A stretch of DNA of 64,000 bases from Blasia pusilla (Eukaryota > Marchantiophyta > Marchantiopsida > Blasiales): positions 5,084,001 to 5,148,000 of the forward strand of contig CM114275.1 in the NCBI GenBank assembly GCA_050084515.1, read 5' to 3'. Shown piece by piece: positions 27,950-39,773 of this stretch; position 1 is the first letter of the stretch; the number at the start of each line of letters is the position of its first letter. Position numbers and translations under genes: made by a program. Under the pieces are notes generated by a model that did no database searches, was not told the origin of the DNA, and saw only the letters and a program-made list of their open reading frames with translations.

Positions 27950-30206
27950 CATGAAAAGGACCGCGTTTAGCTTTGGACCTGTGCTTTCCACCTCTATTTT
28001 CCCCGCTTCCACGCAGTTCCGCCAACCTTGCCCGGACATGTGGCCTTCTTCTCTGGCAATCGCTGCAAGCGCACCTCCGCAGAATCCCAGACCGAATTCA
28101 ACCGCGTGAGTGCATGGCGCGCATGTCATTCACTACTCCTAATGAGGCCTCGGGGCTTCCACAACGGTAGCGCGGGCAGGTTTGGATTCGATGTCCGAGT
28201 CATGTGCATTGGATTGCAATTCGTTCCTTCAGTGGTGCCGTGTTTGAAGCGTGTGACATTCCACTATTTCTTGAATTCCTTTCGCTGCATCGACAGGAAT
28301 TGTGCATTTTGCTCACCGTATTGCGAACGAACGTAGGACCGCATTAGAGGTAAGGTAAGTTCAAGCTTACGGGAGCATGAGGCGGACGTCCAAAGCTCTT
28401 CCCCGGGGAGGGGAGTCGAGCCTTGCCCTCCTCCGCTGAAAGAACGAGTGTCGAGAGGATGAGTGAAGTACTAGATCTCAGAAATGTCCTCCGTGCGGCA
28501 AAACAACCCGGATTGGTTACCCAGGATATTACCTGCATGAGGCGGCCGCCAAAATTAGGATGCAGTCGTTGATAGGCCACGCCTGGATTTCTGTTGTGCC
28601 CTCGCAAGCCATGAATCGAACCGGACAAGCGCTTCTCCCTAAAGCTTCCCATGGATAGTCGTAGGAAAACGGGCCATCGGACATTCACCTTTCCGAGAAG
28701 GCAGAATGAAGTTGGACAGAATTGCGGCACACACGCACATGAGCGCCATTCGGGTCTCACTGAGACAGGTGGCAGAAGTCTCGGTGAAACCCCGCTCATA
28801 CGTCCCTCCCGCGTGAGAACCCGTCGTCGATGATACGTTTTGTTTTTCCTCTCCAAGACATTGATAGATGGCGCAACTCGCTCCACCTCTCTCTCGCATC
28901 CATCCAATTCCTATGTTGACCCTCCGTCTCCGTGCCCGCCAGAGATCCTACAATTTATCTCCCTTGACGACCATTGGAATTGCTATGCTCTTCCACTCTG
29001 CTCGCAAGAGACAGAGCGTCCAGTGCGTTGCGCTCGAAGTACGTACATTATCGCTCAAAATCTCTTACCCGCTCTCTGTTCTCTGAGAAACTTCGTGATA
29101 CGTGACGAGAAGTCATTCTACCTGAAGCTTAACGGCGAACACCGCTCTGGGATGTTGCCTGGAATGCGGATAAAGTGAAGTCGGACGGACTCTTCACGGT
29201 ATTATACGATGTAATTAATTTAACCATCAAGATCATCATGAAGGCCGAAATGGCGAGTTCCAACGAAAGTAGCAGCCCGACATTCCGGAGGTGAAGGCTC
29301 TCATTTTTTTTTCCCGTGTAGAGGCGATCGACTCCGCGAGGATCATCGGGAGCTGAAACCAGGAGGAGATACTGCAGTATAAAATTCTGGCGGGCCTACT
29401 ACTGTCATCTAACCTTTAGTTTGTAGCGTCCACCGTACCTCTGGCGTGAACGTAAAAGAAGTAGGACATGAATCTTCTCACCTGAGGTTCCTCAGTTTCG
29501 AATGTTTGGTCCACGGACAGCGCCTCCGCTCGCCCTCCTCTCTCGGCCCCATCCTGCTTGGTGGCCTGCGCGCGCCAATCAGCATGAAGGCGGACATTCC
29601 GACATCCTGATTGCTTTTCTCGCAATGAGCGTCCCTCACACATCGATCCTTTCCACAAATCGAGGCGCGCACCTCCTTGTCGTAGATTTGAGATCTCTCT
29701 GCTCCCGCCAGTCTTCGTGAGCGCACCCAAGCAGTGCAAATTTGCTAGGATATCAACTCCTGTCATCAATCCAGTCACCATACGCAATAATCACGAGTCA
29801 CGACTCCCTCCAAACACACGACAATTCCCTCGCTAGCTCTCTTTTCCCTCTTCAATTTAACACTCCCGATCAAATCAGACAGGGTAACCAGTCCAATTGT
29901 CGCCCAATTCTGGTCTCGTAAAGGAAATCCTCGTAAAATGATCGCACGCCACACCAATCGCTCCTCGCTCCGACCGCGCAATTCCGGCTTTCCACGCCCT
30001 CACGGATCTCTGAAGGAGGAGCAGATTGCAGCACACTAATGCACACTCTACCCTTCAGTGGACCTTCCGACTGAGCTTTGAAGTATGGTCTAAATACCGC
30101 TCGATCTTCACCTCGGTTTTGTGGGCCCCATCGGAGCCTTTTCCATCCGGCCTTGGTGGGTCCCAGGGTCGGCGCTGGAAAGATTTCCTACTATCCTCCG
30201 CCCGAA
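27950..30206. other. No gene recognised between beta-amylase promoter and non-LTR element
   Basis: Many short ORFs overlap in both orientations (for example 28344-28907 minus), but none has a recognisable domain or splice-consistent structure. A B-box-like word at about 28612 was checked as tRNA and discarded. Part of this stretch may be distal promoter of the minus-strand gene. Confidence 0.4.
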
Positions 30207-33200
30207 ATAATATATCCACTTTATTATAAAATAAAGTTCAAAAGTGGACAAAGAAATGTAATAAAATATGAAAAGAGGAGTCAAAAAATCCATAATGCAA
30301 TGAAAAAGAAAATGGCAACTAGCCAACGCTAATGCAAACGCTGACTCAACGAGCTACACAATTGATAGCTTGAAACAAATCTGACAAGAACACGAGTGGT
30401 TGGTCAGACGTGAATGGACGACGAGGCGAGTGACCCCCATCACCTCCGCACGATGTATCAATACCAAGGCTTGTGCACGTTGTAAGGCCACTTAGATGCA
30501 TTGCCGAAAATAAATAATAACTACCGAGAGAGAAGGACTACGGGAAGGGGCAAGGTGATGATTCTCGAGGGAGAGTTGAGCACATGTTTTCATGAAAGTA
30601 TCAAAAGACACAGGTAAAGGTCCGAATACTTCCAATGCAAAAGGAATAAATCCATCAGTCGCATGTCTCACAACATAACATAACTTCTTGATTCTTGCTG
30701 CAGCTTCGGCCGCCGAACCTTTGGTATATGTGGCTCAACACACAAAGTCAGAACGTGTTGGATCAACAACCACCACATCATCTAGTGTCGAGAATCCACC
30801 TCGAGACATAACAAGATCCACTCTTTGACGAGAGGTTACTTGTGTGGTTGAAGGTAGGACATGGAGTTGCTCTTGCCCAACAGTGTATCCTGCACTACGA
30901 GCCACCGATGCTACCGCCTCTCTAATGACATCATGTGTGGCCGTTCGTTCTCCACCATGTGCACATCGGAGAATATGGATACCCTTGGCATCAATGGGAT
31001 CCCCGCATACACAATTTGGCACAACTAACAAAGAAGGATGGGGAAGTCCAAGGCGTAACCGCCAAGTTGTCAAGAATATACTTCGAGGAAGACGAAATGG
31101 AAGAATAAGAGGATTTGGAGTAAGCCACGCCCCTGCTCCGATACCCACACATGAACGGAGACAAGCTCGATGAGCATCAGAGGATGCCTTAGAGAGAATG
31201 TTGGAAAAGTTGATTTGATGGAGATTCTCGTAGATATGCTATTGAAGTTGATCAAGCCCTTCCGTGATCAAATGACTGAAATGGGGTAGAATTGCTTGTG
31301 TAGCAAGATGAAGAAGAGCTCGTGCAGATCTCACTTGTTATTGAAACAATAAGTTTCCCTCCTCTACATAGGCGACATGATCCATCAAGATAGGTGTATC
31401 TCCTCGGAGAAACCTTGAAGCCATAAGCGGTGCTACTAAGGCCCAACTCTCCAAAAAGGTTGCAGGAGCAGATGAGACTGTGGAGGAAAGTCCCACCACT
31501 CCAAAAAAAATAGGAAAGATAGTTTGTCGTGAATCCAAGACACCAACTTCTCCCTCAAATGTATTCGGGCCAAGAAGTTCACCAAAAGTTGCCAAGATAG
31601 AAGTGTCAAAAGAGGCCAACCGATGTAAGAACCTTGATGTGGAGGACAAGTGCAAAAAGGTAGGAAGGACGTTGTAGAAAAAATTGGGAGAAAATCCCAT
31701 AAGCCACTTGGGGATCCCCTAGATGAGGTAACAAATGAAACCATTCCACGTCTTTCAAAAGGGCCTTATCCAAGAACTTTGACACGTGGTCGATGAAGCC
31801 AATCGGGACCCGTAGAATCCTAACACCTTCAATATAGATGGGAAAATCAGGAGTAGGTGGGATGAATGTTGAGGGAAGGCATGAAGGAGACCATACTCCA
31901 CATTTAATAGGTTGGACTTTAAGGTTTAAGAAAGAGAGTTGCTCCACAAAATGGGTATAAGCTGGAACCACTTCAGAATGAGGACCTATAATGTGAGTGT
32001 CATCAGCAAAAGAAGGGAAAAGACAAGATGGAAATGCTTGCGTTGATGCTAAAAAATGGGCAATGGCAAAGAGTGGGCCACCCATGGGATCACCTTGACG
32101 TGTGCCACAAGCCGATTGTAGAATAATATATTTCCGGAAGTAGAATGATGAGAATAGATAATGGGCGTATCATAGGCATAGAAGGAGCAAAAAAATGGAA
32201 TGACGCTCGCAAGTTGTCCTCTCGCATAATGTAACTCCTCAAAGATGGCCACATGAGAAACTGAATTGAATGTGTTAGTCACATCGACTTGAATTGCTAC
32301 CCAATCTGTATGAATATCAAGAGTGGAGCGAATCCCATGCACCACAGCCTCACAACCTCTAGGAGTTGCCACTCCAAATTGATGAGGAAATAAGTGGGCA
32401 CTAAAGTGAGGATGAAATTGCAAGCATAGGAATCGACTAACCAAGCGGTATAAAACCTCTCCAATAGCCAAAGGGCGTACACCTGAAGGAGGCTTATCCG
32501 TAGCCAACAAACGACAAGCCCCAAAGAGCCTAGAGATAGAGAATGGGAGACGATATGCCGCAATTTGTGCACACAACTTATATCGAGAGATAAAGCCACT
32601 TGCTGAATCTGCTGGGATAAAATAATCGCGGAGATGCTAAAAAACCATCCCTAATAGCCCGATTGGTGATAAGCAAGGAGTATGAAGAAAAGCCCTTGTG
32701 AAAACCTCCAAGTCAAGCTCCAAGTCAAGGTCTGTTGTATAGTCTTCCACAAAAGATGGAGCATCGCCACTTGAAGGAGGGTGAGGAGCTTCTAAGAGAG
32801 CCACTATTTCTGCACTTGGAACCGTGGGAGAGAGAGGACCCAATGCTCGAGTTGCATGTGAAAACTCACCAAGCTGCCCCAAAAGTAGACTTCGTCAAAG
32901 GCGTTGTTGTATTGAAGGCCTCCCCTGATTGGCATGTTGAGTGGGATGAGCCGCAACTAAGGCCTCTGCTCGAAGTATATGCTCATTTTGAAGATTCTCC
33001 CAATCTCCAAACATAAAGCGTTGAATACGTGTGGAGGTTTCACAATGACTCATCGCACCACCCCTTAGAGGGAGGACTAAAACCCATTGTGGGAAGAGTA
33101 ATAGGAGATACTAAGCATTGATGTCTGTAGGATCACGCTCTAACCTTTCTTATGGGAAAAGCAAAGCTTGTTGGGTGATGGGGCAAAGAGCAATAAGAAT

Positions 33201-33713
33201 GCAAGTGTAGAGTCTAGGACGAGGAAGACTTGGATGGAAAGAGCAAAGGAGATCAATTTGGCTTAACCAGGTCCAAGCAATTGTTGCGGGGAGTGGAGTA
33301 GGAGGTGGTATCGGGTTAGGGATTGATGGCCCATGCATGGATCGACAGTACCGCCGATGTCTTTTGATCCCATTAGGAGCAAACTCCTTACCACAAGGTA
33401 TGCAACGAACCTTTGGTACAAATGCAGAAGTAGAAGGGTGACAAGGAAAGGAGATGGGAGGTGCAAAAGGTGGTGATGGATGACGATGAGGGGGTAAGTA
33501 GGTTGGGGAAGGAGGAGGAGGAAGAAGAGGGGAGATAAGGGTAGAATAGATGGGAGTTGGATGCAAGGGCATAGATAAAATATGTGGGAATGGCAAAGTA
33601 GTAGGATTCGGTAATAATGGATCAAGATTGGGTTCAATAGGACAAGACAAAGAGGGGAGAAGAGGAGAATCAATGACTACTATGGGGGAATGAGTTCGTA
33701 ATGTCGGGCCCAA
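30207..33713 (-). mobile_element. REL-endonuclease non-LTR retrotransposon, copy 1 (decayed, near full length)
   Basis: Minus-strand coding pieces read in order: a zinc finger (33150-33713), a linker, a reverse transcriptase (32882 down to about 31606), and a Cys/His cluster with a restriction-like endonuclease domain (31148-30735). The RT shows IQVDVTNTFNSVSH (motif A), GTRQGDPMGGPLFA (motif B) and FADDTHIIGP (motif C). The C-terminal part has NCVCGDPIDAKGIHILRCAH, then RVDLV and DVVVVDPTR. The 3' end is shared with copy 2 up to taataaagtggatatat and then diverges, which marks the terminus at about 30207. Stop codons (for example in GMVF-stop at 32637) and frameshifts (near 32120) inactivate it. 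The 5' boundary is uncertain and may lie up to about 200 bases further upstream. Confidence 0.8.
33150..33713 (-). pseudogene. N-terminal zinc-finger region of non-LTR copy 1
   Basis: A Pro-rich N-terminal stretch is followed by CIPCGKEFAPNGIKRHRRYC, a Cys-x2-Cys ... His-x4-Cys finger. Then comes WTWLSQIDLLCSFHPSLPRP, a segment shared with copy 2 at about 44100. An N-terminal finger ahead of RT is the arrangement known for R2-type elements, where it helps bind the target DNA. The frame breaks at the 33150 end, where copy 2 continues reading through. Confidence 0.7.
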
Positions 33714-36700
33714 CCCGTATCAAAAGATCGAGAAAAGCAAGAGGAATCCCTTAAACCCGATGGTAATCCGGTATCACTCCTGATGAAGAGCGCTATGTGT
33801 GAAATTACGTTTAGGAATCTATGAGCACATTTAGGAAAGAAGGGGTCCAAAGATCCCAAGAAATTTGGAAAACTCAAACTTAAGTGGAAAAAAGAAGATC
33901 CCAAATTTCAAGCTTGAGAAGATGAACATGTTGGGTCTTAGATTGAAAAGATTGGATCACCATAGAAATAGTTACAAGCAAAATTCTATACATCCCTCCA
34001 TCTCCTCCGCCATAGTCCTCCTCCATGGCCACCAAGTTTTCACTATTTCCTACTATCTCATCACCGTCATTGCTCCTGTCTCAGGAGTTCCAAACTCCCG
34101 AGATAAAGATTTATTTATTTTCGAAAAATAAATACAAAGGAAGATTACCTACAGAAATAAGCTTGACTAGGATCCGAGGAGATCTAGCCTAGATGCATGC
34201 ATTTTGCTCGTATTTTATTGCATGTTTGTACACCTTAAATCATGCCCATGTTAGCAAGGTACATGAAGAGTGTCATTGTTTAAACGATATAACAACTCAA
34301 GTGGCCTTAGTATTTTTGGGAAAAAAAATATTTTACTTGTGGGAGATACATCTGATATCCGGGTTTATAAAACAACTAGTAAACTATCAGATTTAGTTTC
34401 AGTAGCAAGGAAGGAGCCCCTCGATCGGCGACATCTATGATTGACACACGTTGAGACCATGGCCTGAGCGTGCCCCTTCAATCACTCACCGTATGCTATG
34501 ATTTATGTTATTATTGGAGAGTGCCCACTCATTTTTCAAATTCCTCATGTGTGGTCATCTTGACAGTCACCTTGTTCTAATGAGTTGAAATAATAAAAAC
34601 TAGCATAAGCTTGTGGGATGCACGGATTTAAACTGCGTCCCATAATGATAATTAAATCTCAATTTCAAGTGCCATTTTAATGATAATTTTGCATAATGCA
34701 TAATGATAATTTCAAGTGCCATTTTAAATAAATCTTGAACCATCCTATTGACTCATAATATAAATGATCCTATTGGTAGAATAGATGCTACAAGATCCAC
34801 AATACCACCTTGTGTTTACCATGCAGTTCTCTCATAACTTAATGACATCTAGGGCCATGTGTTTAATTTGAAAACACGAGTTGACATTGTTAATGATTTG
34901 ATGTTATTGTTAAATGAAGAAAATGATATCCACATGGATCAAATTTCACACTTGAAGGAGAAATTCAAGAATGCTAAGTCTCCATTCAAAGCTTTCATTG
35001 AAGATATTGAGCGTTTAATCAAGGGGATGCAAAGCTACAATTACATGCAATATTAATACAATCCCTCCGCTGTTCTTCATATCGCTCAATTGCAATAAGT
35101 ATTTAGCCTTTCCTACAATAGACTAGTCGCCTCTTTAAGCATTTGATTCCAAATGCTCTATTATTTTATTAATATATCTATACAATTGGTGAACCTACTC
35201 CCCTTTGCATTTTTGCTTATGCCAACATATTGAAATTTTATATCTCACCTCAATTTTCTTCCAATTTAATCTATTGTAATTTTTGGTCTCGTACTTTTAT
35301 TATACTTCTACTCAAAATATTCATCAATAATTACTCCCATTTACAAATGCAAAATTTCTAGGGTTTATTTCATTATGTTATTTTCTTTTACTATATTTTC
35401 CTCACAATTATTCCATGCTTTTGCTATTTTCTTTCTTTCCTGAAATTATATTCTACCTACTCCAATCTTGATCTATACCCGTTTGATTCAGATCAACTTA
35501 AAAAATTTAATAACAATAAGAATCTCCAAGTTCTTTTCCTAATGCATCATTCCAAACTTGCTCATGTTTAGAAGAAGATACTCACCTAGGTCTCATAAAC
35601 TTGGTCCATACCATCACATTCTTGTCTAGACCATCAACTTACCAAATTTTCTCCTCATTGACATTCAAATGTAAAAAATTCATCACATGGCATGATCTAT
35701 CCATCATTCTCAATTTTCAATCATTCCAACATTCCTTGGCCCTGAATATCAGCTACAATATTTTAATCAACGCCATCGTATTTCAAGTTTTACTAGTATT
35801 ATTGCTTTATCATACCTTCACTCATCACTAGTACCATAATATTATACTAGTATAGTTATGGGTTTATAATATCTTCCATTACATCTCTAGTACTTCTCAT
35901 AATATTAACTAGGTGCAAGGTGTGTGTGCAATGCATGAGAAATAAAAAAATGTTTGAAGAATATTTGTTAGTATAGTCTGTGAAGGGAAGGGATTAACGA
36001 TATTGTACACAAATTCAAACTTTTTTTTTGTTGCCCATATATTCCATGAAACATTTTCCTACTGCTCAACTGTCATATGTCAAACGGAGAAGTGTTTGCA
36101 AATCAAGAAGACAATACGAGAATCACCCATAATAATGTAGATTAGGGGTAGTGCATTGCAGGGATACCTACTTAATAATGTATTTTGTATCAATTTTTCT
36201 TACTAGGAACTTCCTTAAATGACCAAAATGTTTTGACAAAAAATTATTGCCATGTGTCCAACGGAAGAGCAACGGCATCCCCAATCAGTATATCGAATAA
36301 TCTTATCAGTTAAAAAACTAAAAATTCATTTTAAAAATAAAAATATACGCTCCAGTATGAACATAAATTCAAATGGACACGCGTTAAAAGGAGTAACCCG
36401 GTTCTATCTGGCCTCGGTTCCAATGGAGCGAACCGCCGAGAACTCGAAAGCTCACACCAGCCAGGGCCCAGGGGAGGAGTTAGAAGTTAGAACGAACCCC
36501 GAAAGTAGAATGGACTAATGTCTGCCCCCTTAAATTAGATATCCTCTTGTCGGGAGTAGTACATTCTGCATGTGCTCGGAGTCGCCAAGTGCGGCTACCG
36601 CAGCAACAAATCACGGAGGCTCGCCCATGCAAGAATAATTATTAGTTGGGGACAAGCCAGGTGTCGCCTGTGGAGATCTTTCCTAAGCATCCGCAGCCAC

Positions 36701-37824
36701 GAACATTGACACTTGTCAAACCGAAAATGCTCAGGGTGTACGTGGTCAGCAAAGATTGGTGCACAGTTTCAGGGTCGCTGGGAACCCTCCGCTTCTGTTG
36801 ACAGAGAGAACGCTCCGCTCCCGGACGCTCAAACAAAAAGCCTCCTACACGTGGCAGAAGTCTGTACATGCAACACTCGTTGGTCTGACCGTCGGAGCCT
36901 GCGAAGGTATCGAATATTCGGTTCCGAAACTGGCACGCCTGTGCCTGTGCACTGCGCAGGCATTGCAGGGGACCCAATTGGCAATCTACTCCAGTAGATT
37001 GGTTTGTACCTCTTCCGAACGAACCAGAACGATTGGGGTGCGGCGGGATCTGCAGCATCGAAAGAGCAGTTTGGATTTCGACCTTCACGTAAAGGAGGAA
37101 GAAGTGGCGAGGCAAAGCTGGCGCGGTAGATAGAAGGTGAAGGACGTCGCATATTCGAGCAGTTGAAGCGTCCTATTGTCGATGGCGGTTCTAGATTTTC
37201 TCCATCTTGTAGACATAGCTGTAATGATTCGCGCGCAGAGCTTCTTACGATTTCGAATTGCTGTGCTTTTTTTCGGTATGTCGTGGCTCGATGTGTCTGC
37301 TGATGGCGAGCGATTTCGCGCGCGGTTTGTTAGGTGAGGTGCTGGTTGTTCCTCTCAGGTTCTGCACTTGCTGCACAGGTGGGGCTGTTTTCGTGCTTTC
37401 CATAACTAGAGCTCTCTGTCTGAACAGGTGGACGTCTGGTAAAATTCCGTTTCTGAACTGTTGAAGGTCGTGAAGTGATTGGGGAGGAGGAAATGTCGAG
37501 CACTTGTTTTCTAGTTTTAGGAGAGAGGGCCATGAAATGATACGAGAGCACGTACGAGCGATGTCTTCCTTGCGGATCCGGCCGACCAATCTCGATCCGG
37601 TACTTTCCGAAGGAAACGCCGATCAATTTTGTTAGAGACAGAGCTGCACTCTGTCCTCAGTACTTCGAAACCAAATTGAAGGCTGCCTGACCTCGTAGCG
37701 ATAGGCACGGGGTGAGATGAAAAGTGTAAACCGCTGGACCTCTCTGGATGTCGTGACGACCAGATATCACGTTTGATATCTTGAGGGCAGATCCATTTTG
37801 CGAATCACGAATGCACGATCGAAA
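33714..37824. other. AT-rich stretch, no gene recognised
   Basis: The short part next to 33713 may be the 5' end of the non-LTR element. From about 34100 to 36400 the DNA is AT-rich, with only short ORFs such as 34859-35056 (+). From 36400 to 37600 composition is more balanced and ORFs overlap on both strands (36642-37115 minus and 36756-37133 plus), again without a recognisable domain. Confidence 0.4.
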
Positions 37825-38072
37825 AGTTGTGATTTGTGGATATTTCATGTCATCGTGTCGTAACCGGAAAAGCAAGTGGAAAACATGAGAAATCATGGAC
37901 TCCCTAACCACCTTTTTTGGTTCATGGAGTAAGTGAGTGGTTATTCGACCTATAACCATTCATTTACTCCATGAACCAAAAAAGGTGATTAGGGAATCCA
38001 TGATTTCTCATGTTTTCCACTTGCTTTTCCAGTTTGCGACACGATGACATGAAATATCCACAAGTCACAACT
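37825..38072. repeat. Long near-perfect fold-back (inverted repeat)
   Basis: Two arms of about 119 bases (37825-37943 and 37953-38072) are reverse complements with only about ten mismatches by eye. They are separated by a 9-base loop, ttcgaccta. Shared stretches include gtggatatttcatgtcatcg, ggaaaagcaagtggaaaac and ccttttttggttcatggagt. It could be a fold-back transposon (MITE) or a young MIRNA or siRNA hairpin locus. Confidence 0.95.
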
Positions 38073-38984
38073 CGACTCATTTCCCCGCTTTCATGACATC
38101 GTAAAAAGAATGCGAGCACGGTAGAGTAGAATTGAGCAAGCCCGAAAGGTGTCCAACCTAAAGCGGCGACGATACATACTCCCACATAAATCGTTTAATG
38201 AAAAAGTTCACAAAAATGTATCAGCGTCCTGTAACGTTTCCTCTAGTAGCTAACTTGGCGTTGCCATCAAAAGTGCCCCTGTGCAATATGCAGGTGGGGC
38301 CAGTGCTCTCCCACCGATCGACGTGGGAAGAATCCTCAACGTCCAAAAATTAACCTCAAACCAAATTTGGAAGATTTCTCCGTTCCATGGAATATAAAAT
38401 AGTCTGGGACCTTGATGCCTTGGAGTTGGGGTCATGCCGGTTTCAAGCTCACTGAAATGAATTTCGTCTGCATTGCGACGTTCCGATTTGTAGAGTGTGT
38501 CCATAGGTGTCCAAGAAATAGACTTTCTTTATCCGTGTTCGTGGCAATCTGATCCCATCTGCTCCCCGCTTTCCCTTTCATGGGCGCGGTAATTGCTTGA
38601 GACGAGGATGATTTTCGCTCTAATTGTTTTGAGATCGGATGTTTCCCTCTGAGAGATACTGTGTGACAGTGCTTTTACATAGTGGTGAGAAAGGAGTAGA
38701 GTTCATTGGGGACGATGAGGACGCAGAGAATTGAGCATTGTCACTGACTAGGTTCCGGAAAGTCGTGATCCGAAGCACAGGAAGATGCTGAGATCTGCAA
38801 CAACCATCGCAATTAGGTTTGGATTTGTTGGTTGATGAGATGCTGGTACAGCTCACATCACCAGACTCAGTGACAGAGCCAGCGACGAAGATTGGAGTCA
38901 AGACAGATTGGGGTGACTGACACATATAGGGTTTGTAGTTGAGTCAAGATTCGGAAGCTTTTTCAGGCGTTGCAACCGTAGAAG
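38073..38984. other. Upstream region of the membrane-protein gene
   Basis: No coding region is recognised. The last few hundred bases presumably hold the promoter and leader of the gene starting at 38985; no clear TATA word was identified. Confidence 0.35.
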
Positions 38985-39773
38985 ATGATAGAGGCGTTCA
39001 TGGAGGTGGTCAGGATGTCAGTGGGGTTGACGAGGAAGCTAGTCGGCTTCTGGGGCGGTCCAGCGCTGGTTTGGAAGAAGAAAGCTTACACATGGCTGGA
39101 GTTTTCAGCCGTCATGAAGAAGCTGCATCCATGGCTCCGGAACCTTGTGGTGGAGATTGCGAAGGCCGTGCTCTGGACCTGCTTCATAATATCTAGGATT
39201 GCAATTTCTCTGTTGGCCACATCATGCGTCTACTTCTGTGCGATGTTCGTGCTGGGCCCCTATCTAGGGGTCTTCTTCTGGCTCCTCTCTTGCTTCATGC
39301 CATCCCTATGTAAATTGTCACATCCTTCCTTCTACACTACTTCCCTCGTCGCGTTGAGCAGTGTTGTCTTTTTCTGTATCCTGTCTCTCGTTCAAGGTCG
39401 TTTACAAAGTAAGGATCCGCGCTTGGATGTTGGGGACTATCTGACCAGTTCTCTAGCTGGACTCCCTAAGATTCCACAGGTTGTTCTGGGTTATGGGCTG
39501 TTTTCTCTTGGATCGGCCTGTGCGGCTGTTTTGACTCTTGACATCTTCTTGTCAATCTACTGGGGATTCTTCGGCAGCTTTTATTTTCTCTATCTCTTCT
39601 ACCTCCTGGTTTCTCGACTGCCATGGTTTGTTATGGCACCAGCCATTATGATTTTATCCATCTTTCTTATACGTGGGTTTCGTAGATTCAAGTCGTTGAG
39701 AAAGTTAAGGGTTGATGTTGAAATGCAGGGCGATCATCATGAGAACAAGTTTCGAAATTCTCTAACCGTTTGA
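38985..39773 (+). CDS. Multi-pass membrane protein of unknown function
   Basis: A single open frame of 262 codons. The start at 38985 (MIEAFMEVVRM) is the first ATG; the later in-frame ATGs at codons 6 and 11 are possible. I do not recognise the family. An amphipathic N-terminal part with basic and Trp residues (VWKKKAYTWLEF) is followed by hydrophobic segments at about residues 55-105, 115-138, 160-205 and 210-230, suggesting five or six membrane spans. A basic, soluble C-terminal tail follows (RGFRRFKSLRKLR), with QGDHHENK near the end. No signal peptide or catalytic motif is visible. The clean spacing of spans and lack of stops support a real gene. An upstream exon cannot be excluded. Confidence 0.55.
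   Translation: MIEAFMEVVRMSVGLTRKLVGFWGGPALVWKKKAYTWLEFSAVMKKLHPWLRNLVVEIAKAVLWTCFIISRIAISLLATSCVYFCAMFVLGPYLGVFFWLLSCFMPSLCKLSHPSFYTTSLVALSSVVFFCILSLVQGRLQSKDPRLDVGDYLTSSLAGLPKIPQVVLGYGLFSLGSACAAVLTLDIFLSIYWGFFGSFYFLYLFYLLVSRLPWFVMAPAIMILSIFLIRGFRRFKSLRKLRVDVEMQGDHHENKFRNSLTV

Noticed and set aside
28344-28907. 187-codon minus-strand frame, and a tRNA B-box-like word at about 28612
   Set aside because: The frame has no recognisable domain. The ggttcgattc word is not flanked by complementary T-stem sequence, and no A-box or cloverleaf could be drawn.
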